A stretch of DNA of 64,000 nt. Source: Rahnella aquatilis CIP 78.65 = ATCC 33071. Its GTDB lineage: Bacteria > Pseudomonadota > Gammaproteobacteria > Enterobacterales > Enterobacteriaceae. The notes beneath the pieces are model-generated. The model saw only the letters and a list, made by a program, of their open reading frames with translations, did not search any database and was not told the origin of the DNA. The stretch is taken from positions 1,922,001 to 1,986,000 of the forward strand of contig NC_016818.1 of assembly GCF_000241955.1 (NCBI RefSeq), given 5' to 3'. Positions 26,552 to 36,217 of this stretch are shown piece by piece. Numbering within the stretch: the first letter of the stretch is position 1; each line of letters begins with the position of its first letter. The position numbers and the translations under genes are program-made.

Positions 26552-27750
26552 AAATATCTGCTGCATTAACGTCCGGAAAACGCTTTTCTCATTATGAATG
26601 AAAGTATTATTCATCCTGAAGCCCTCTGTTTTATCCTTCCGTTTAATTAGCCGGTTTAATGGCGGCTCATTTTTCATCGTCATTGTCTAATACCCCGCTC
26701 ACAGCACAGTTAAAAATGCGTTTTAAGCATCCTTCTCCGGGTAAAACTGGCGACAGATGCTGAGTTAGTAATAAAATTCCTAGTCACGAACTTTTTATTT
26801 GTCATTGCGCGGCATAAATCACTTTTTTAAGCACAATCATTAAAGTTTTCCTGAACAGTTGCCGATAGGTAAGCAGAGCATAACCCTGTCTTTTCATCAC
26901 TTCCTCTTATGAATCCGGCCTCGTTGCCGGAGGCATGCGCACGTATGATCATAAATTATTACAATTATTGTCTTTTTATTTTTTAAATCGCGTGGTTGCT
27001 CACGATTTAAGAACAATTCGCCCTTATTCCCCTCACAATTCCTTAGGACAACTCCCCGTAAAGCCTTGCAATGACTGGGTTGAGCACATTTAGCACAATG
27101 ATCATGCTATTGGAAATTTTCAGCATAAATCCCTCCATGTGGTTCTATTAATTATTGTCTGTGCTGTGCATTTGGCTTTGGGTGGCCTTTGTACAAATTG
27201 ATCTAAAAAAGGCTAAAAAACCCAGTCTGAAGACAGCTTTTTAGACGCTTTTTTACTTTTGGCTTAAAACTGCGCAAATTTTTACGATAAATTGCACTTT
27301 CAGGAGCGAAATAAATTTTAAAAGTGTGATCTGCATCACACTTTATTCAAAATTCGTTAACGGTAAGATTGTATGTATAAAGGAAACGGGGTTAGAGTTG
27401 CGTCGTAGTAAGATTATTCCTAATAATGTATGTAAAAGCGTTTCACTGAATGAGACGCCATCACAGCAACGGACTCTGCCAGTACACCAAAACTAAAGTG
27501 TTTTTCGATTACTTAGCAGCGCAATTGTCACACTTAATTTAGTTCACATCAGGAACAACTTTGTATTGGCGGTGAAGTAAAGACCGCGGGATAAATCTAA
27601 TTTTCATTGTGGGATTTATTAATCAGCCAATGAACCAATTGTTTTGATAGTAAAAATACTCCTGTCACGCCGGGTAAAACTCTTGCTGCATGGAATATGT
27701 CTATCAATCAGCCGTCTTAAAAAACGGCATCGGTAATGGGGTAGAACAGA
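26552..27750 (+). promoter_or_regulatory. Long AT-rich flhDC control region
   Basis: About 1.2 kb without a credible gene separates yeeZ from flhD. It contains a CRP site (listed separately), a small palindrome TCCGGC / GCCGGA at 26914-26931, and many A/T tracts suited to H-NS binding. Promoter candidates after the CRP site include TATGTATAAA near 27372-27381. The length implies a long untranslated leader and heavy regulatory input, as is usual for this master operon (inference). Confidence 0.6.
27321..27344. promoter_or_regulatory. CRP-cAMP binding site upstream of flhDC
   Basis: A perfect palindrome with arms AAAGTGTGAT and ATCACACTTT around CTGC contains the CRP core TGTGATCTGCATCACA (27325-27340). 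E. coli flhDC is known to be CRP-activated, so catabolite control of motility is likely here. It lies about 410 bases before flhD. Confidence 0.88.
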
Positions 27751-28095
27751 ATGTCCGAATTGCTTAAGCACATATATGATATCAACTTGTCATATTTACT
27801 GTTGGCACAGCGTTTGATTAACGACGAGAAGGCCTCAGCGATGTTTCGTCTGGGGATCGATGACGTAATGGCAGACACCCTGCGACAGCTGACGCTGCCT
27901 CAGATGGTAAAATTAGCTGAAACGAACCAGCTTTTGTGCCAGTTCCGCTTCGATGACAGCAAGACAATTGAACGCTTGACCCAGGAATCGCGTGTGGATG
28001 ATTTACAACAAATTCATACCGGTATCTTGTTGTCCAGCCACCTGCTGAAAGGTCTGGCTGCGAAAGACAGCGGCGCGATGAAGAAAAGGGCATAG
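27751..28095 (+). CDS. flhD: Flagellar master regulator subunit FlhD
   Basis: 114-residue FlhD. With FlhC it forms the FlhD4C2 activator of class II flagellar promoters. The N-terminal [20 protein letters not shown] and the HTH-bearing region [20 protein letters not shown] are family-specific. flhC follows after two bases. Confidence 0.97.
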   Translation: MSELLKHIYDINLSYLLLAQRLINDEKASAMFRLGIDDVMADTLRQLTLPQMVKLAETNQLLCQFRFDDSKTIERLTQESRVDDLQQIHTGILLSSHLLKGLAAKDSGAMKKRA

Positions 28096-28097
28096 CT

Positions 28098-28706
28098 ATG
28101 TCTGGTAAAGATGTGTCAACCAAACCGGCCGAAAAAAGTATTGTTCAGGAAGCGCGGGACATTCAGCTGGCAATGGAACTGATTACGCTGGGTGCCAGAT
28201 TGCAGATGCTGGAAAGCGAAACGCAATTAAGTCGCGGCCGACTGATTAAATTGTACAAAGAATTGCGAGGAAGCCCTCCCCCGAAAGGCATGTTGCCGTT
28301 CTCTACTGACTGGTTCATGACGTGGGAACAAAACATCCATTCTTCCATGTTTTACAACGCTTACTCTTTCCTCTTAAAGAGTGGCCACTGTAATGGCGTG
28401 GAAGCGGTGATCAAGGCTTACCGTTTATATCTGGAACAGTGTCCTGAACAGCCGGGTGAAGCGCCGATCCTTGCGCTGACACGCGCCTGGACATTGGTAC
28501 GTTTTGTCGACAGCGGTATGTTGCAGCTTTCAGCGTGTAACTGCTGTGATGGTTCATTTATTACCCATGCACACCAGCCCCGCCACGGGTTTGTTTGCAG
28601 TCTTTGCCAGCCCCCGTCCCGAGCAGTAAAAAAACGTAAACTTTCCCCGCAGGTTGCCGATATAACATCTCAAGAGCTGGACGAACAGGTCAGGCACGCA
28701 GTTTGA
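28098..28706 (+). CDS. flhC: Flagellar master regulator subunit FlhC
   Basis: 202-residue FlhC. The four zinc-binding cysteines are visible in SACNCCDG and FVCSLCQPP; the block [18 protein letters not shown] is strongly conserved. It is about ten residues longer than the E. coli protein because of an N-terminal [10 protein letters not shown] extension ahead of the [11 protein letters not shown] start of the family. Confidence 0.97.
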   Translation: MSGKDVSTKPAEKSIVQEARDIQLAMELITLGARLQMLESETQLSRGRLIKLYKELRGSPPPKGMLPFSTDWFMTWEQNIHSSMFYNAYSFLLKSGHCNGVEAVIKAYRLYLEQCPEQPGEAPILALTRAWTLVRFVDSGMLQLSACNCCDGSFITHAHQPRHGFVCSLCQPPSRAVKKRKLSPQVADITSQELDEQVRHAV

Positions 28707-28732
28707 GATAGTTGGGTTGCAGTAAGTCGTTC

Positions 28733-28755
28733 TGAGCGGTGGTGACCACCGCTCA
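28733..28755 (+). terminator. Palindromic hairpin between flhC and motA
   Basis: TGAGCGGTGGT / ACCACCGCTCA is a perfect 11-bp inverted repeat about 26 bases after flhC. It is not followed by a clear U-run, so termination may be partial. A motA promoter is expected in the following 130 bases; no convincing sigma-28 match was found there. Confidence 0.6.
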
Positions 28756-28882
28756 TCAATTTCCCCCCAGACATCTCAGTCATTCTCTGACACTTTCTAT
28801 GCCGTTTCTGCGGCAAAAATGGGTCAGGTACATGGCGCGCGCTTTACCTCGCCCTAAAACCACATCGAATTAAGGATTCATC

Positions 28883-29773
28883 GTGCTAGTGATAATAGGT
28901 TACATCGTGGTGTTGGGCTCAGTGTTCGGCGGTTTCATGCTCGTCGGCGGTGAACTGGGCGCGTTATACCAACCCGCAGAATTACTCATCATTGCTGGTG
29001 CTGGCATCGGTGCCTTCTTCGTCGGTAACAACGGCAAAGCGATCAAATCCACCATGCGCGCGCTGCCGCAGTTGTTCCGCGCATCAAAATACAACAAAGC
29101 GTTGTATATGGATCTGATGGCGCTGCTTTACCGGGTATTAGCCAAATCACGCCAGCAGGGGATGCTGTCGCTGGAAAATGACATCGACAATCCGGCCGAA
29201 AGCGACATTTTTGCTAATTATCCGCGCATCCTTGCCGATAAACAGTTAGTCGAATATCTGACTGACTATCTGCGCCTCATGGTCAGCGGCAACATGAATG
29301 CCTTTGAAATCGAAGCGCTGATGGACGAGGAGATCGAAACTTACGAGCACGAGAGCGAAGTGCCGGCGAACAGCCTGGCGCTGGTGGGGGACTCCCTGCC
29401 GGCATTTGGTATCGTCGCCGCGGTAATGGGTATCGTCCATACCCTGGCGGCGGCTGACCGCCCGGCAGCGGAACTCGGGGCGCTGATTGCCCATGCGATG
29501 GTCGGGACCTTCCTCGGTATCCTGCTGGCGTACGGTTTTATTTCTCCGCTGGCCAGCGTGTTACGCCAGAAGAGTGCTGAAAACGCCAAAATGATGCAGT
29601 GCATTAAGGTGACATTGCTGTCGAGCATTAACGGTTATGCGCCACAAATTGCCGTCGAGTTTGGCCGTAAAACGTTGTACACCTCAGAGCGACCTTCCTT
29701 TATTGAACTGGAGGAACATGTTCGCCAGGTCAAGTCGCCGGGTCAGAAACAAACTGAAGAAGAAAAAGTATGA
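28883..29773 (+). CDS. motA: Flagellar motor stator protein MotA
   Basis: 296-residue proton-channel stator subunit with four membrane segments (about 1-20, 32-52, 170-192, 200-222). Conserved motor segments include [18 protein letters not shown] and [16 protein letters not shown] with the key prolines. The GTG at 28883 follows AAGGA and gives the family N-terminus [10 protein letters not shown]. The stop overlaps motB by four bases. Confidence 0.97.
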   Translation: MLVIIGYIVVLGSVFGGFMLVGGELGALYQPAELLIIAGAGIGAFFVGNNGKAIKSTMRALPQLFRASKYNKALYMDLMALLYRVLAKSRQQGMLSLENDIDNPAESDIFANYPRILADKQLVEYLTDYLRLMVSGNMNAFEIEALMDEEIETYEHESEVPANSLALVGDSLPAFGIVAAVMGIVHTLAAADRPAAELGALIAHAMVGTFLGILLAYGFISPLASVLRQKSAENAKMMQCIKVTLLSSINGYAPQIAVEFGRKTLYTSERPSFIELEEHVRQVKSPGQKQTEEEKV

Positions 29774-30873
29774 AGCATCAGAGCCATCCAATCGTTGTTG
29801 TACGCAAGAAAAAGAATAAGCACGGCGGAGGGCATCACGGCGGTTCGTGGAAGATTGCTTACGCTGACTTTATGACAGCGATGATGGCTTTCTTTCTGGT
29901 GATGTGGCTGATTTCGATCTCCAGCCCTAAAGAACTGGTACAAATTGCCGAATACTTCCGTACCCCTCTTGCGGTGGCGATCACCGGCGGGCCGCGCAGC
30001 AGCGACGCGACCAGCCCGATCCCAGGCGGTGGCGAAGACCCGACCGTGCAGGACGGCGAAGTCCATAAAATGGATCAGTCTCAGGGTGCGAGTAAACGTG
30101 AGTCGGATGATTTACAGCGGTTGCAGCAAAAGCTGGAAGACATGCTGGCATCGGATCCGCGGCTGAAAGATTTACGTCCACACCTGATGATTAACCTGAC
30201 CGAGCAGGGCTTGCGTATTCAGATTATCGATAGCAAAAACCGCCCGATGTTCCAGCTTGGCAGCGCGATTGTTGAGCCGTACATGCGCGATATCCTCAGG
30301 GCAATAGCGCCGGTACTGGATGATTTTCCAAACAAAATTAGCCTGGCGGGTCATACCGATGACATGCCGTATGCCACGGGCGAACGCGGGTACAGCAACT
30401 GGGAACTCTCGACTGACCGTGCCAATGCTTCACGCCGCGAGATGGTAACGGGCGGCCTCAGCGAAGGAAAAGTCCTGCGGGTGATGGGCATGGGTTCTTC
30501 CATGCAGCTTAAAAATCATCCGGGGGGTGAGGCTATCAACCGTCGTATCAGTATTTTGGTCCTGAACAAACATGCTGAAGAGGCGATTGAACGGGAAAAC
30601 AGCGAGGGCGAGGCGATCACGATCAGTGACGCTGGCGAGCTGCAAAGACAAGTACAAGGCACACGAACCGTGCCGGCATTAGCACCACAAATGAGTCCGG
30701 CACCGGCAGCTCCGGCGTTAGCGCCACAGGCAAGCCCGGCACCGGTGACACAAGAAAAAGCACCATCAATACCCGGGATTGAGACGCAGACGCCAGTGAC
30801 ACCCTCGGCAGGCGCTCAACCTGCGACGGCAGCTCCGGCTGCTGCGGCGGGCACGGCACCTGCGACACATTAA
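29770..30873 (+). CDS. motB: Flagellar motor stator protein MotB
   Basis: 367-residue stator anchor. A single membrane helix (about 28-50) holds the proton-binding Asp33 ([14 protein letters not shown]); the periplasmic OmpA/MotB peptidoglycan-binding domain follows (about 160-280, [14 protein letters not shown]). It is longer than E. coli MotB because of a C-terminal low-complexity tail of about 65 residues rich in Pro and Ala, with near-repeated units around [20 protein letters not shown]. Confidence 0.96.
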   Translation: MKHQSHPIVVVRKKKNKHGGGHHGGSWKIAYADFMTAMMAFFLVMWLISISSPKELVQIAEYFRTPLAVAITGGPRSSDATSPIPGGGEDPTVQDGEVHKMDQSQGASKRESDDLQRLQQKLEDMLASDPRLKDLRPHLMINLTEQGLRIQIIDSKNRPMFQLGSAIVEPYMRDILRAIAPVLDDFPNKISLAGHTDDMPYATGERGYSNWELSTDRANASRREMVTGGLSEGKVLRVMGMGSSMQLKNHPGGEAINRRISILVLNKHAEEAIERENSEGEAITISDAGELQRQVQGTRTVPALAPQMSPAPAAPALAPQASPAPVTQEKAPSIPGIETQTPVTPSAGAQPATAAPAAAAGTAPATH

Positions 30874-30903
30874 CAAGCCGCGATTCACAGCAGAGGTGAT
30901 CAC

Positions 30904-32946
30904 GTGAGCATGGATATTACTGATTTTTATCAGACATTTTTTGATGAAGCTGACGAGTTGCTGGCGGACATGGAACAACATCTGTTGTTACTTGATCCGC
31001 AGGCGCCTGACATTGAGCAACTGAACGCGATTTTCCGCGCAGCGCACTCAATCAAAGGCGGCGCAGCCACGTTTGGATTTACGGTTTTGCAGGAAACGAC
31101 GCACTTACTGGAAAACCTGCTCGACGGTGCTCGTCGCGCTGAAATGAGCCTGAGTACCGACATCATCAACCTGTTTCTGGAAACAAAAGACATTATGCAG
31201 GAGCAACTCGACGCCTATAAATCTTCCCGGGATCCTGACGCAGAAAGCTTTGAATATATCTGCGCGGCCCTGAGACAACTGGCCCTCGAAGCGCAACAGG
31301 CGCGCGAACCTGCGCCTGATCTTCATGTGGTGGAAGATCAGACAGCAGCATCCACTGCTACGCCAGCACCGGTTGCACCCGCCGCAGGCAAGGGCGATTT
31401 GCGCGTTCGTCTCTCCGGCCTGAAAACGCAGGAAATCCCTGTGATGCTGGAAGAACTCGGCAATCTCGGTGAGATAAAAGATCCGGTTCAGACCGATGAC
31501 AGTGTGGAAGCCACCCTGGTCACCACTGTTACCGAAGACGACATTATTGCCGTGCTGTGTTTTGTGCTGGAACCGGAACAAATCAGCTTCACTCACGCGA
31601 TGGCTGCGGTTGCCGCTGAAGCCGTCGCGGTAGCCGAATCCGCACCTGTTGTGGCGGAAGTTGCCGCCGCACCGGCGGTCGTCGCCCGTCAGGCTCCGGT
31701 ACTGGTGGCGGTGCCGAACAGCGAACCGGCTAAAGCTCGTGCACCAAAAGCCCCTGAATCCACCAGTATCCGTGTTGCTGTTGAAAAAGTGGATCAGCTG
31801 ATTAACCTCGTGGGCGAACTGGTGATCACCCAGTCCATGCTGGCGCAGCGTTCAGACCTGCTGGATCCGGTCGTGCACAGCGACCTGCTCAACAGCATGG
31901 GTCAGCTCGAACGTAACGCCCGTGATTTGCAGGAATCGGTGATGTCGATTCGTATGATGCCGATGGAATTCGTCTTCAGCCGCTTCCCGCGTCTGGTCCG
32001 CGACCTCGCCAGCAAGCTGAATAAGCAAATCGAACTGACACTGCTCGGCAGTTCGACCGAACTGGATAAGAGCCTGATCGAACGTATCATCGATCCGTTA
32101 ACGCACCTGGTGCGTAACAGTCTCGATCACGGTGTGGAAACGCCGGACGTGCGTATTGCCAGCGGTAAAGAAGCCACCGGTAACCTGACACTTTCTGCGG
32201 AACACCAGGGCGGTAATATCTGCATCGAAGTGATCGACGACGGTGCCGGTCTTAACCGGGAACGTATTCTGGCGAAAGCCGCATCGCAGGGCATGAACGT
32301 CCACGACAACATGAGCGATGAAGAAGTCGGCATGCTGATCTTTGCCGCAGGCTTCTCGACAGCAGAAAAAGTCACTGACGTTTCAGGCCGCGGTGTGGGC
32401 ATGGACGTGGTGAAACGAAACATTCAGGAAATGGGTGGGCACGTTGAAATCCATTCCCAGCAGGGCAAAGGCACCACCATCCGTATCCTGCTGCCACTGA
32501 CGCTGGCGATCCTTGACGGTATGTCAGTGAAAGTCGGTAAAGAAGTCTTCATCCTGCCACTGAACGCGGTGATGGAATCCCTGCAACCGCTGTCAGAAGA
32601 TTTGCATCCGCTGGCCGGTGGCGAACGTGTTCTGCAGGTGCGCGGTGAATATCTGCCGCTGGTTGAGCTGTACAACGTCTTTGATGTTGAAGAGGCAAAA
32701 ACCGAAGCAACGCAGGGCATTGTGGTGATTTTGCAAAGTGCTGGACGTCGTTACGCATTGCTGGTGGATCAGCTGATTGGTCAGCATCAGGTTGTGGTGA
32801 AAAACCTGGAAAGCAACTATCGCAAAGTACCGGGCATTTCCGCCGCCACCATTTTAGGCGACGGCAGCGTGGCGTTGATCGTGGACGTGTCTGCATTGCA
32901 GTCACTGAATCGCGATAAATTAGCAACAGGCGTCACCGCCGCATAA
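30904..32946 (+). CDS. cheA: Chemotaxis histidine kinase CheA
   Basis: 680-residue kinase that phosphorylates CheY and CheB. Domains in order: HPt with phospho-acceptor His48 (RAAHSIKGG), CheY/CheB-binding P2 (about 155-230), dimerisation (about 290-350), HATPase (N-box HLVRNSLDHGVE, G-box GRGVGMDVV), and a C-terminal CheW-like domain. The GTG at 30904 (MSMDITDFYQ) corresponds to the E. coli start. The linker between P2 and the dimerisation domain is Ala/Val/Pro-rich. Confidence 0.97.
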   Translation: MSMDITDFYQTFFDEADELLADMEQHLLLLDPQAPDIEQLNAIFRAAHSIKGGAATFGFTVLQETTHLLENLLDGARRAEMSLSTDIINLFLETKDIMQEQLDAYKSSRDPDAESFEYICAALRQLALEAQQAREPAPDLHVVEDQTAASTATPAPVAPAAGKGDLRVRLSGLKTQEIPVMLEELGNLGEIKDPVQTDDSVEATLVTTVTEDDIIAVLCFVLEPEQISFTHAMAAVAAEAVAVAESAPVVAEVAAAPAVVARQAPVLVAVPNSEPAKARAPKAPESTSIRVAVEKVDQLINLVGELVITQSMLAQRSDLLDPVVHSDLLNSMGQLERNARDLQESVMSIRMMPMEFVFSRFPRLVRDLASKLNKQIELTLLGSSTELDKSLIERIIDPLTHLVRNSLDHGVETPDVRIASGKEATGNLTLSAEHQGGNICIEVIDDGAGLNRERILAKAASQGMNVHDNMSDEEVGMLIFAAGFSTAEKVTDVSGRGVGMDVVKRNIQEMGGHVEIHSQQGKGTTIRILLPLTLAILDGMSVKVGKEVFILPLNAVMESLQPLSEDLHPLAGGERVLQVRGEYLPLVELYNVFDVEEAKTEATQGIVVILQSAGRRYALLVDQLIGQHQVVVKNLESNYRKVPGISAATILGDGSVALIVDVSALQSLNRDKLATGVTAA

Positions 32947-33029
32947 CAAGCAAAGCTTCCGGCGGCTATAAACGTCGCCGGGTGTGAAAAACTCAGGCCG
33001 ATTTAAAGATAAAAGCAAAGGTGAACAAC

Positions 33030-33527
33030 ATGGCAGGACTTGCAACCGTGGCGAAAATTGCGGGCGAAACAGTAGGTCAGGAATTTCTGATCTTTACTTT
33101 AGGCGATGAAGAATACGGCATCGATATCCTCAAAGTGCAGGAAATCCGCGGATACGATCAGGTAACCCGTATTGCTAACACCCCGGCCTTTATTAAAGGT
33201 GTCACTAACCTGCGCGGCGTCATTGTGCCGATCCTCGACCTGCGCGTGAAATTCGCTCAGGAAGATGTGATTTACAACGAAAACACCGTGGTGATCGTAC
33301 TGAACTTTGAAAACCGCGTCGTCGGGATCGTGGTTGACGGCGTGTCAGACGTGCTGTCGCTGAGTCAGGATCAGATCCGCCCGGCACCGGAATTCGCCGT
33401 GACCATGTCGACTGAGTACCTGACCGGGTTGGGTTCGCTTGGCGACCGTATGTTGATCCTGGTGGATATTGAGAAGCTGCTGAGCAGTGAAGAAATGGCG
33501 TTGGTAGATTCGGTGACGAAAATCTAA
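33030..33527 (+). CDS. cheW: Chemotaxis coupling protein CheW
   Basis: 165-residue adaptor coupling receptors to CheA. The whole protein is one CheW domain ([36 protein letters not shown]). The ATG at 33030 follows AAGGTGA at good spacing; a GTG three codons upstream overlaps the ribosome site. In E. coli, cheW is followed by receptor genes and cheRBYZ. Here 24 kb of accessory DNA intervenes. Confidence 0.97.
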   Translation: MAGLATVAKIAGETVGQEFLIFTLGDEEYGIDILKVQEIRGYDQVTRIANTPAFIKGVTNLRGVIVPILDLRVKFAQEDVIYNENTVVIVLNFENRVVGIVVDGVSDVLSLSQDQIRPAPEFAVTMSTEYLTGLGSLGDRMLILVDIEKLLSSEEMALVDSVTKI

Positions 33528-33855
33528 CGTCAAGGTCGTGGGCTCGCCGCCCACACTGGCCCGGAGACCCGCAATCGCGCGGGCCTCTGGACTCCACGCT
33601 CTTTTCACTGCGCGCTGTCGCAGGCACGACGGACATGTTCGGCCACTCCGGCGTATGGCGCAAAATCTTGCCGCTCAGCGGTGCCTTCATTTCGGGATTC
33701 CAGCCTGGGGTCTGGAACCTCTCATTCAGCAAGATTTTTGAGCACGCCAGTCTCGATCGAATAAAAACCCCGTTCTGATTCTCTCGCAAAATCAAATGCG
33801 GAAGGGTGTTGTCTTGCTCCGTCCCCTGCGAAGGGGAAGGCCGGGATGGGGTATG
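33528..33855. repeat. Structured intergenic sequence at the left edge of the island
   Basis: Immediately after cheW lies GC-rich DNA with several short stems (for example CCCGC-AATCGC-GCGGG near 33568) and the opening TCGTGGGCTCGCCGCCCACACTGGCC, cited here in parts as GGGCTCGCCGCCCACACTGG. A diverged relative of that opening (GGCTCGCGCCTCACACTGGC) recurs at 49060-49080 before the orphan leader. The palindrome TCCCCT-GCGA-AGGGGA at 33822-33837 belongs to the same family as the unit split by the insertion sequence. No coding function is evident; it looks like a dispersed repeat. Confidence 0.45.
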
Positions 33856-34003
33856 AATGGCATCTCGTCATTAACCCTCTTTTTTGCACTTCCGCTAAGT
33901 CATTGATTTTCATTAACCAATAATACCCTCAAAAAAAGAGGGATTTTCTGCCCAAACAGCGATAATCTTTTACAGTTCAAAGCATAAAGCTGAAAATGCA
34001 ACG
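33856..34003 (+). promoter_or_regulatory. CRISPR array 1 leader with IHF-site match
   Basis: AT-rich leader directly before the first repeat. It contains an inverted repeat (ACCCTCTTTTTTGC at about 33874 and CAAAAAAAGAGGG at about 33930) and, at 33896-33908, the complement of an exact IHF consensus match (AATCAATGACTTA, fitting WATCAANNNNTTR). The leader of array 2 is nearly identical over this length, with its IHF match at the same distance (96 bases from match end region to repeat scale). IHF-dependent integration at type I leaders is established; its use here is inferred. Confidence 0.85.
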
Positions 34004-35051
34004 GTTCACTGCCGTACAGGCAGCTTAGAAAAGCACGATGGGGCTGCTAACAAATCCGGTTGCGTTCACTGCCGTACAGGCAGCTTAGAAAGAGAGCGCG
34101 GTTGCGCCCTGGTCAGGCTTGCCGTTCACTGCCGTACAGGCAGCTTAGAAATGAATGGGTGAAAGAACCAGAATCAGCAGAAGGTTCACTGCCGTACAGG
34201 CAGCTTAGAAAGCACAGGTTGGCATCGCGCAGGTTGGCACCGCGTTCACTGCCGTACAGGCAGCTTAGAAAGCCGCAAACTATCCACTTGTCATTAATCC
34301 ATTGTTCACTGCCGTACAGGCAGTTTAGAAAATCATGCAGGAAGATCAGGGCCAGTTGTTCACGTTCACTGCCGTACAGGCAGCTTAGAAAGCAGAAAAT
34401 TCAGCAGTTTGTCCGCTGCCTTTGTTCACTGCCGTACAGGCAGCTTAGAAAAGAGCGTGAATTTGCTCGGCGGTGAGTTTTGAGTTCACTGCCGTACAGG
34501 CAGCTTAGAAAAACACATTCAGCGCTCGCAAAGGCTCATTGCGGTTCACTGCCGTACAGGCAGCTTAGAAATTAGAGCAGAAAGCGTAGAGCCCTCAACG
34601 CTGGTTCACTGCCGTACAGGCAGCTTAGAAAGGCAGGATGATGCAACAAAGGCTGCATTTTCCGTTCACTGCCGTACAGGCAGCTTAGAAATCGGCTGGT
34701 AACCTTGGGGGTTTAGTCGGAATGTTCACTGCCGTACAGGCAGCTTAGAAATTTGTGCGGATTGAAGCAGCAGAACGCCGGAAGTTCACTGCCGTACAGG
34801 CAGCTTAGAAACACGGAAGCCGATCTGTATCCCGAAGAAATCAGTTCACTGCCGTACAGGCAGCTTAGAAAGGATGAACGGAGCGGCGCTGTGCGCGTGT
34901 TTCGTTCACTGCCGTACAGGCAGCTTAGAAATTGCCATGGCTCGATAGCTGTCAGCATAAGCCGTTCACTGCCGTACAGGCAGCTTAGAAATCTTATTTT
35001 ACTCGTTTAAATGCATAGGTTCCGTTCACTGCCGTACAGGCAGCTTAGAAA
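34004..35051 (+). CRISPR. CRISPR array 1, type I-F, 18 repeats
   Basis: Eighteen 28-base repeats at an exact 60-base period (34004 + 60n, last at 35024), separated by seventeen 32-base spacers. The repeat begins GTTCACTGCCGTACAGGC and ends AGCTTAGAAA, with the I-F hairpin CTGCCGTACAGGCAG. Only one repeat deviates (C to T in the 3' part of the sixth, 34304-34331). The leader lies on the low-coordinate side. Spacers are all different; one (34212-34243) has internal duplication typical of a pentapeptide-repeat-like coding target. Confidence 0.99.
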
Positions 35052-35176
35052 ACATACCGCATCGGTATGCGTTCGACGTTCTGGCCAGGCAGATGACTGC
35101 CGCCCGTAAAAGCACGCTTTACCCGGTAAACTCATCCTTATGAGAGAAAAGCTTTTAGTCACAGTTTCCTACAGAG

Positions 35177-35203
35177 AAGGCCGGAATATTCCGGCCTTTT
35201 TTT
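35177..35203 (+). terminator. Intrinsic terminator after array 1
   Basis: AAGGCCGGAAT / ATTCCGGCCTT is followed by seven T. It probably ends the array 1 pre-crRNA before hcp. The segment between the array and this site has only a small palindrome (CATACCG-CAT-CGGTATG, from about 35053). Confidence 0.92.
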
Positions 35204-35356
35204 ATTTTTAATCAATAATTCCCCCGTTACAGAATTTTCATGCTGTACAAAAATTGACGATAATTTGACTTAGGGATAGGTTGATTCCACTGCTAATGCA
35301 GTAGGTTAGCCAGCATGTTTCGCGCTGGCTCTCTCTTTAAAATGGAGTTTAAAACT

Positions 35357-35848
35357 ATGGCTATTCCAGCTTATCTATGGCTCAAAGACGACGGCGGCGC
35401 GGACATTCGCGGCTCTGTAGACGTTGCGGGCCGTGAAGGCAGTATCGAGATCCTCGGCCTGAATCATGGCGTCAGTATTCAAACCGACAACGCCACGGGC
35501 AAACCTACCGCTACCCGCGAACATTCCCCTTACAGTTTTGACAAGGAGATCGACGCCTCCAGTCCCTATTTGTACAAAGCTGTGACCTCCGGGCAGAAGC
35601 TCCACTCCGCTGATGTAAAGTTTTATCGAATCAATGATGCCGGTCAGGAAGTTGAGTATTTCAGCGCCCTGATGGAAGGCGTGACGGTCGTCAGCGTGGG
35701 GCCGATGATGTATGACGTCAAATCTCAGTACGGGGAAAAACGGAGCCACCTGGAAGCGGTCGAGCTGATTTACGAAAAAATCACCTGGCGTTATGTGGAC
35801 GGGAATATCATCCACTCTGACAGCTGGAACGAACGCGTAACCGCATAA
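35357..35848 (+). CDS. hcp: Hcp family type VI secretion tube protein
   Basis: 163-residue Hcp-family protein. Hexameric rings of Hcp form the inner tube of the T6SS and can chaperone small effectors. The start MAIPAYLWLKDDGGADIRGS and the segments SSPYLYKAVTSGQKL, YFSALMEGVTVVSV and YEKITWRYVDGN are characteristic. The ATG at 35357 follows GGAG; an ORF start at 35315 is not supported. No T6SS structural gene (tss) lies in the window, so this is an orphan hcp placed directly before an effector gene 12 bases downstream. Confidence 0.95.
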   Translation: MAIPAYLWLKDDGGADIRGSVDVAGREGSIEILGLNHGVSIQTDNATGKPTATREHSPYSFDKEIDASSPYLYKAVTSGQKLHSADVKFYRINDAGQEVEYFSALMEGVTVVSVGPMMYDVKSQYGEKRSHLEAVELIYEKITWRYVDGNIIHSDSWNERVTA

Positions 35849-35860
35849 GGATAAATTGCG

Positions 35861-36217
35861 ATGACATGGAAATATGAGCAAAGCACAGGCAGGCTGTACA
35901 ACGGCAGCGAATTAGTCGAAACCGGTTACTCTGGCAGCCTGACCAATAAAAACAACCCCGACCGCCAGCAGGTTAAAGGGCTAGGGCCGCTGCCTCGGGG
36001 AACATACAGAATTGCGGGACACTCAACGTCTAAAGGACCGATGACCATTATTCTGGAGCAGACGTCGGGGGACGCGTTTGGCCGCTCATTGTTCCGCATT
36101 CACGGTGAAAGGGTTGACATGCCTGCAGGCTTTGCGTCAACGGGCTGTATTATTATGTCACGCTCTACCCGGCGGCGCGTTCTGCGCGAAGGCGGAACGC
36201 TTGAGGTCGTCCGATGA
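35861..36217 (+). CDS. Tlde1-type T6SS effector (DUF2778, L,D-transpeptidase fold)
   Basis: 118-residue protein with the DUF2778/Tlde1 pattern: LPRGTYRIAGHSTSKGP, then FRIHGERVDMPAGFASTGCI with the L,D-transpeptidase-like His81 and catalytic Cys96 (HxnSTGC). Family knowledge: Tlde1 effectors of Salmonella enter the target periplasm and cut or exchange the D-amino acid of peptidoglycan tetrapeptides. It has no signal peptide, as expected for an Hcp-carried effector. hcp lies just upstream and the putative immunity gene overlaps its stop by four bases. Confidence 0.85.
   Translation: MTWKYEQSTGRLYNGSELVETGYSGSLTNKNNPDRQQVKGLGPLPRGTYRIAGHSTSKGPMTIILEQTSGDAFGRSLFRIHGERVDMPAGFASTGCIIMSRSTRRRVLREGGTLEVVR

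Noticed and set aside
26492..26683. 63-codon minus-strand ORF after yeeZ
   Set aside because: It overlaps the yeeZ terminator and lacks a ribosome site.
28783..28815. Possible sigma-28 promoter upstream of motA (ACACTTTC, then GCGGCAAA)
   Set aside because: Too many mismatches to the FliA consensus to be listed.
33220..33795. 191-codon minus-strand ORF overlapping cheW
   Set aside because: It is antisense to cheW and continues into the structured intergenic repeat; no start signal or family.
34060..34476. 138-codon ORF with regular SLPYRQLRK repeats
   Set aside because: It is the translation of CRISPR repeats in array 1; the periodicity comes from the 60-base repeat unit. The same holds for ORFs at 34713-34958, 34753-35010, 39708-39899 and 40353-40556.
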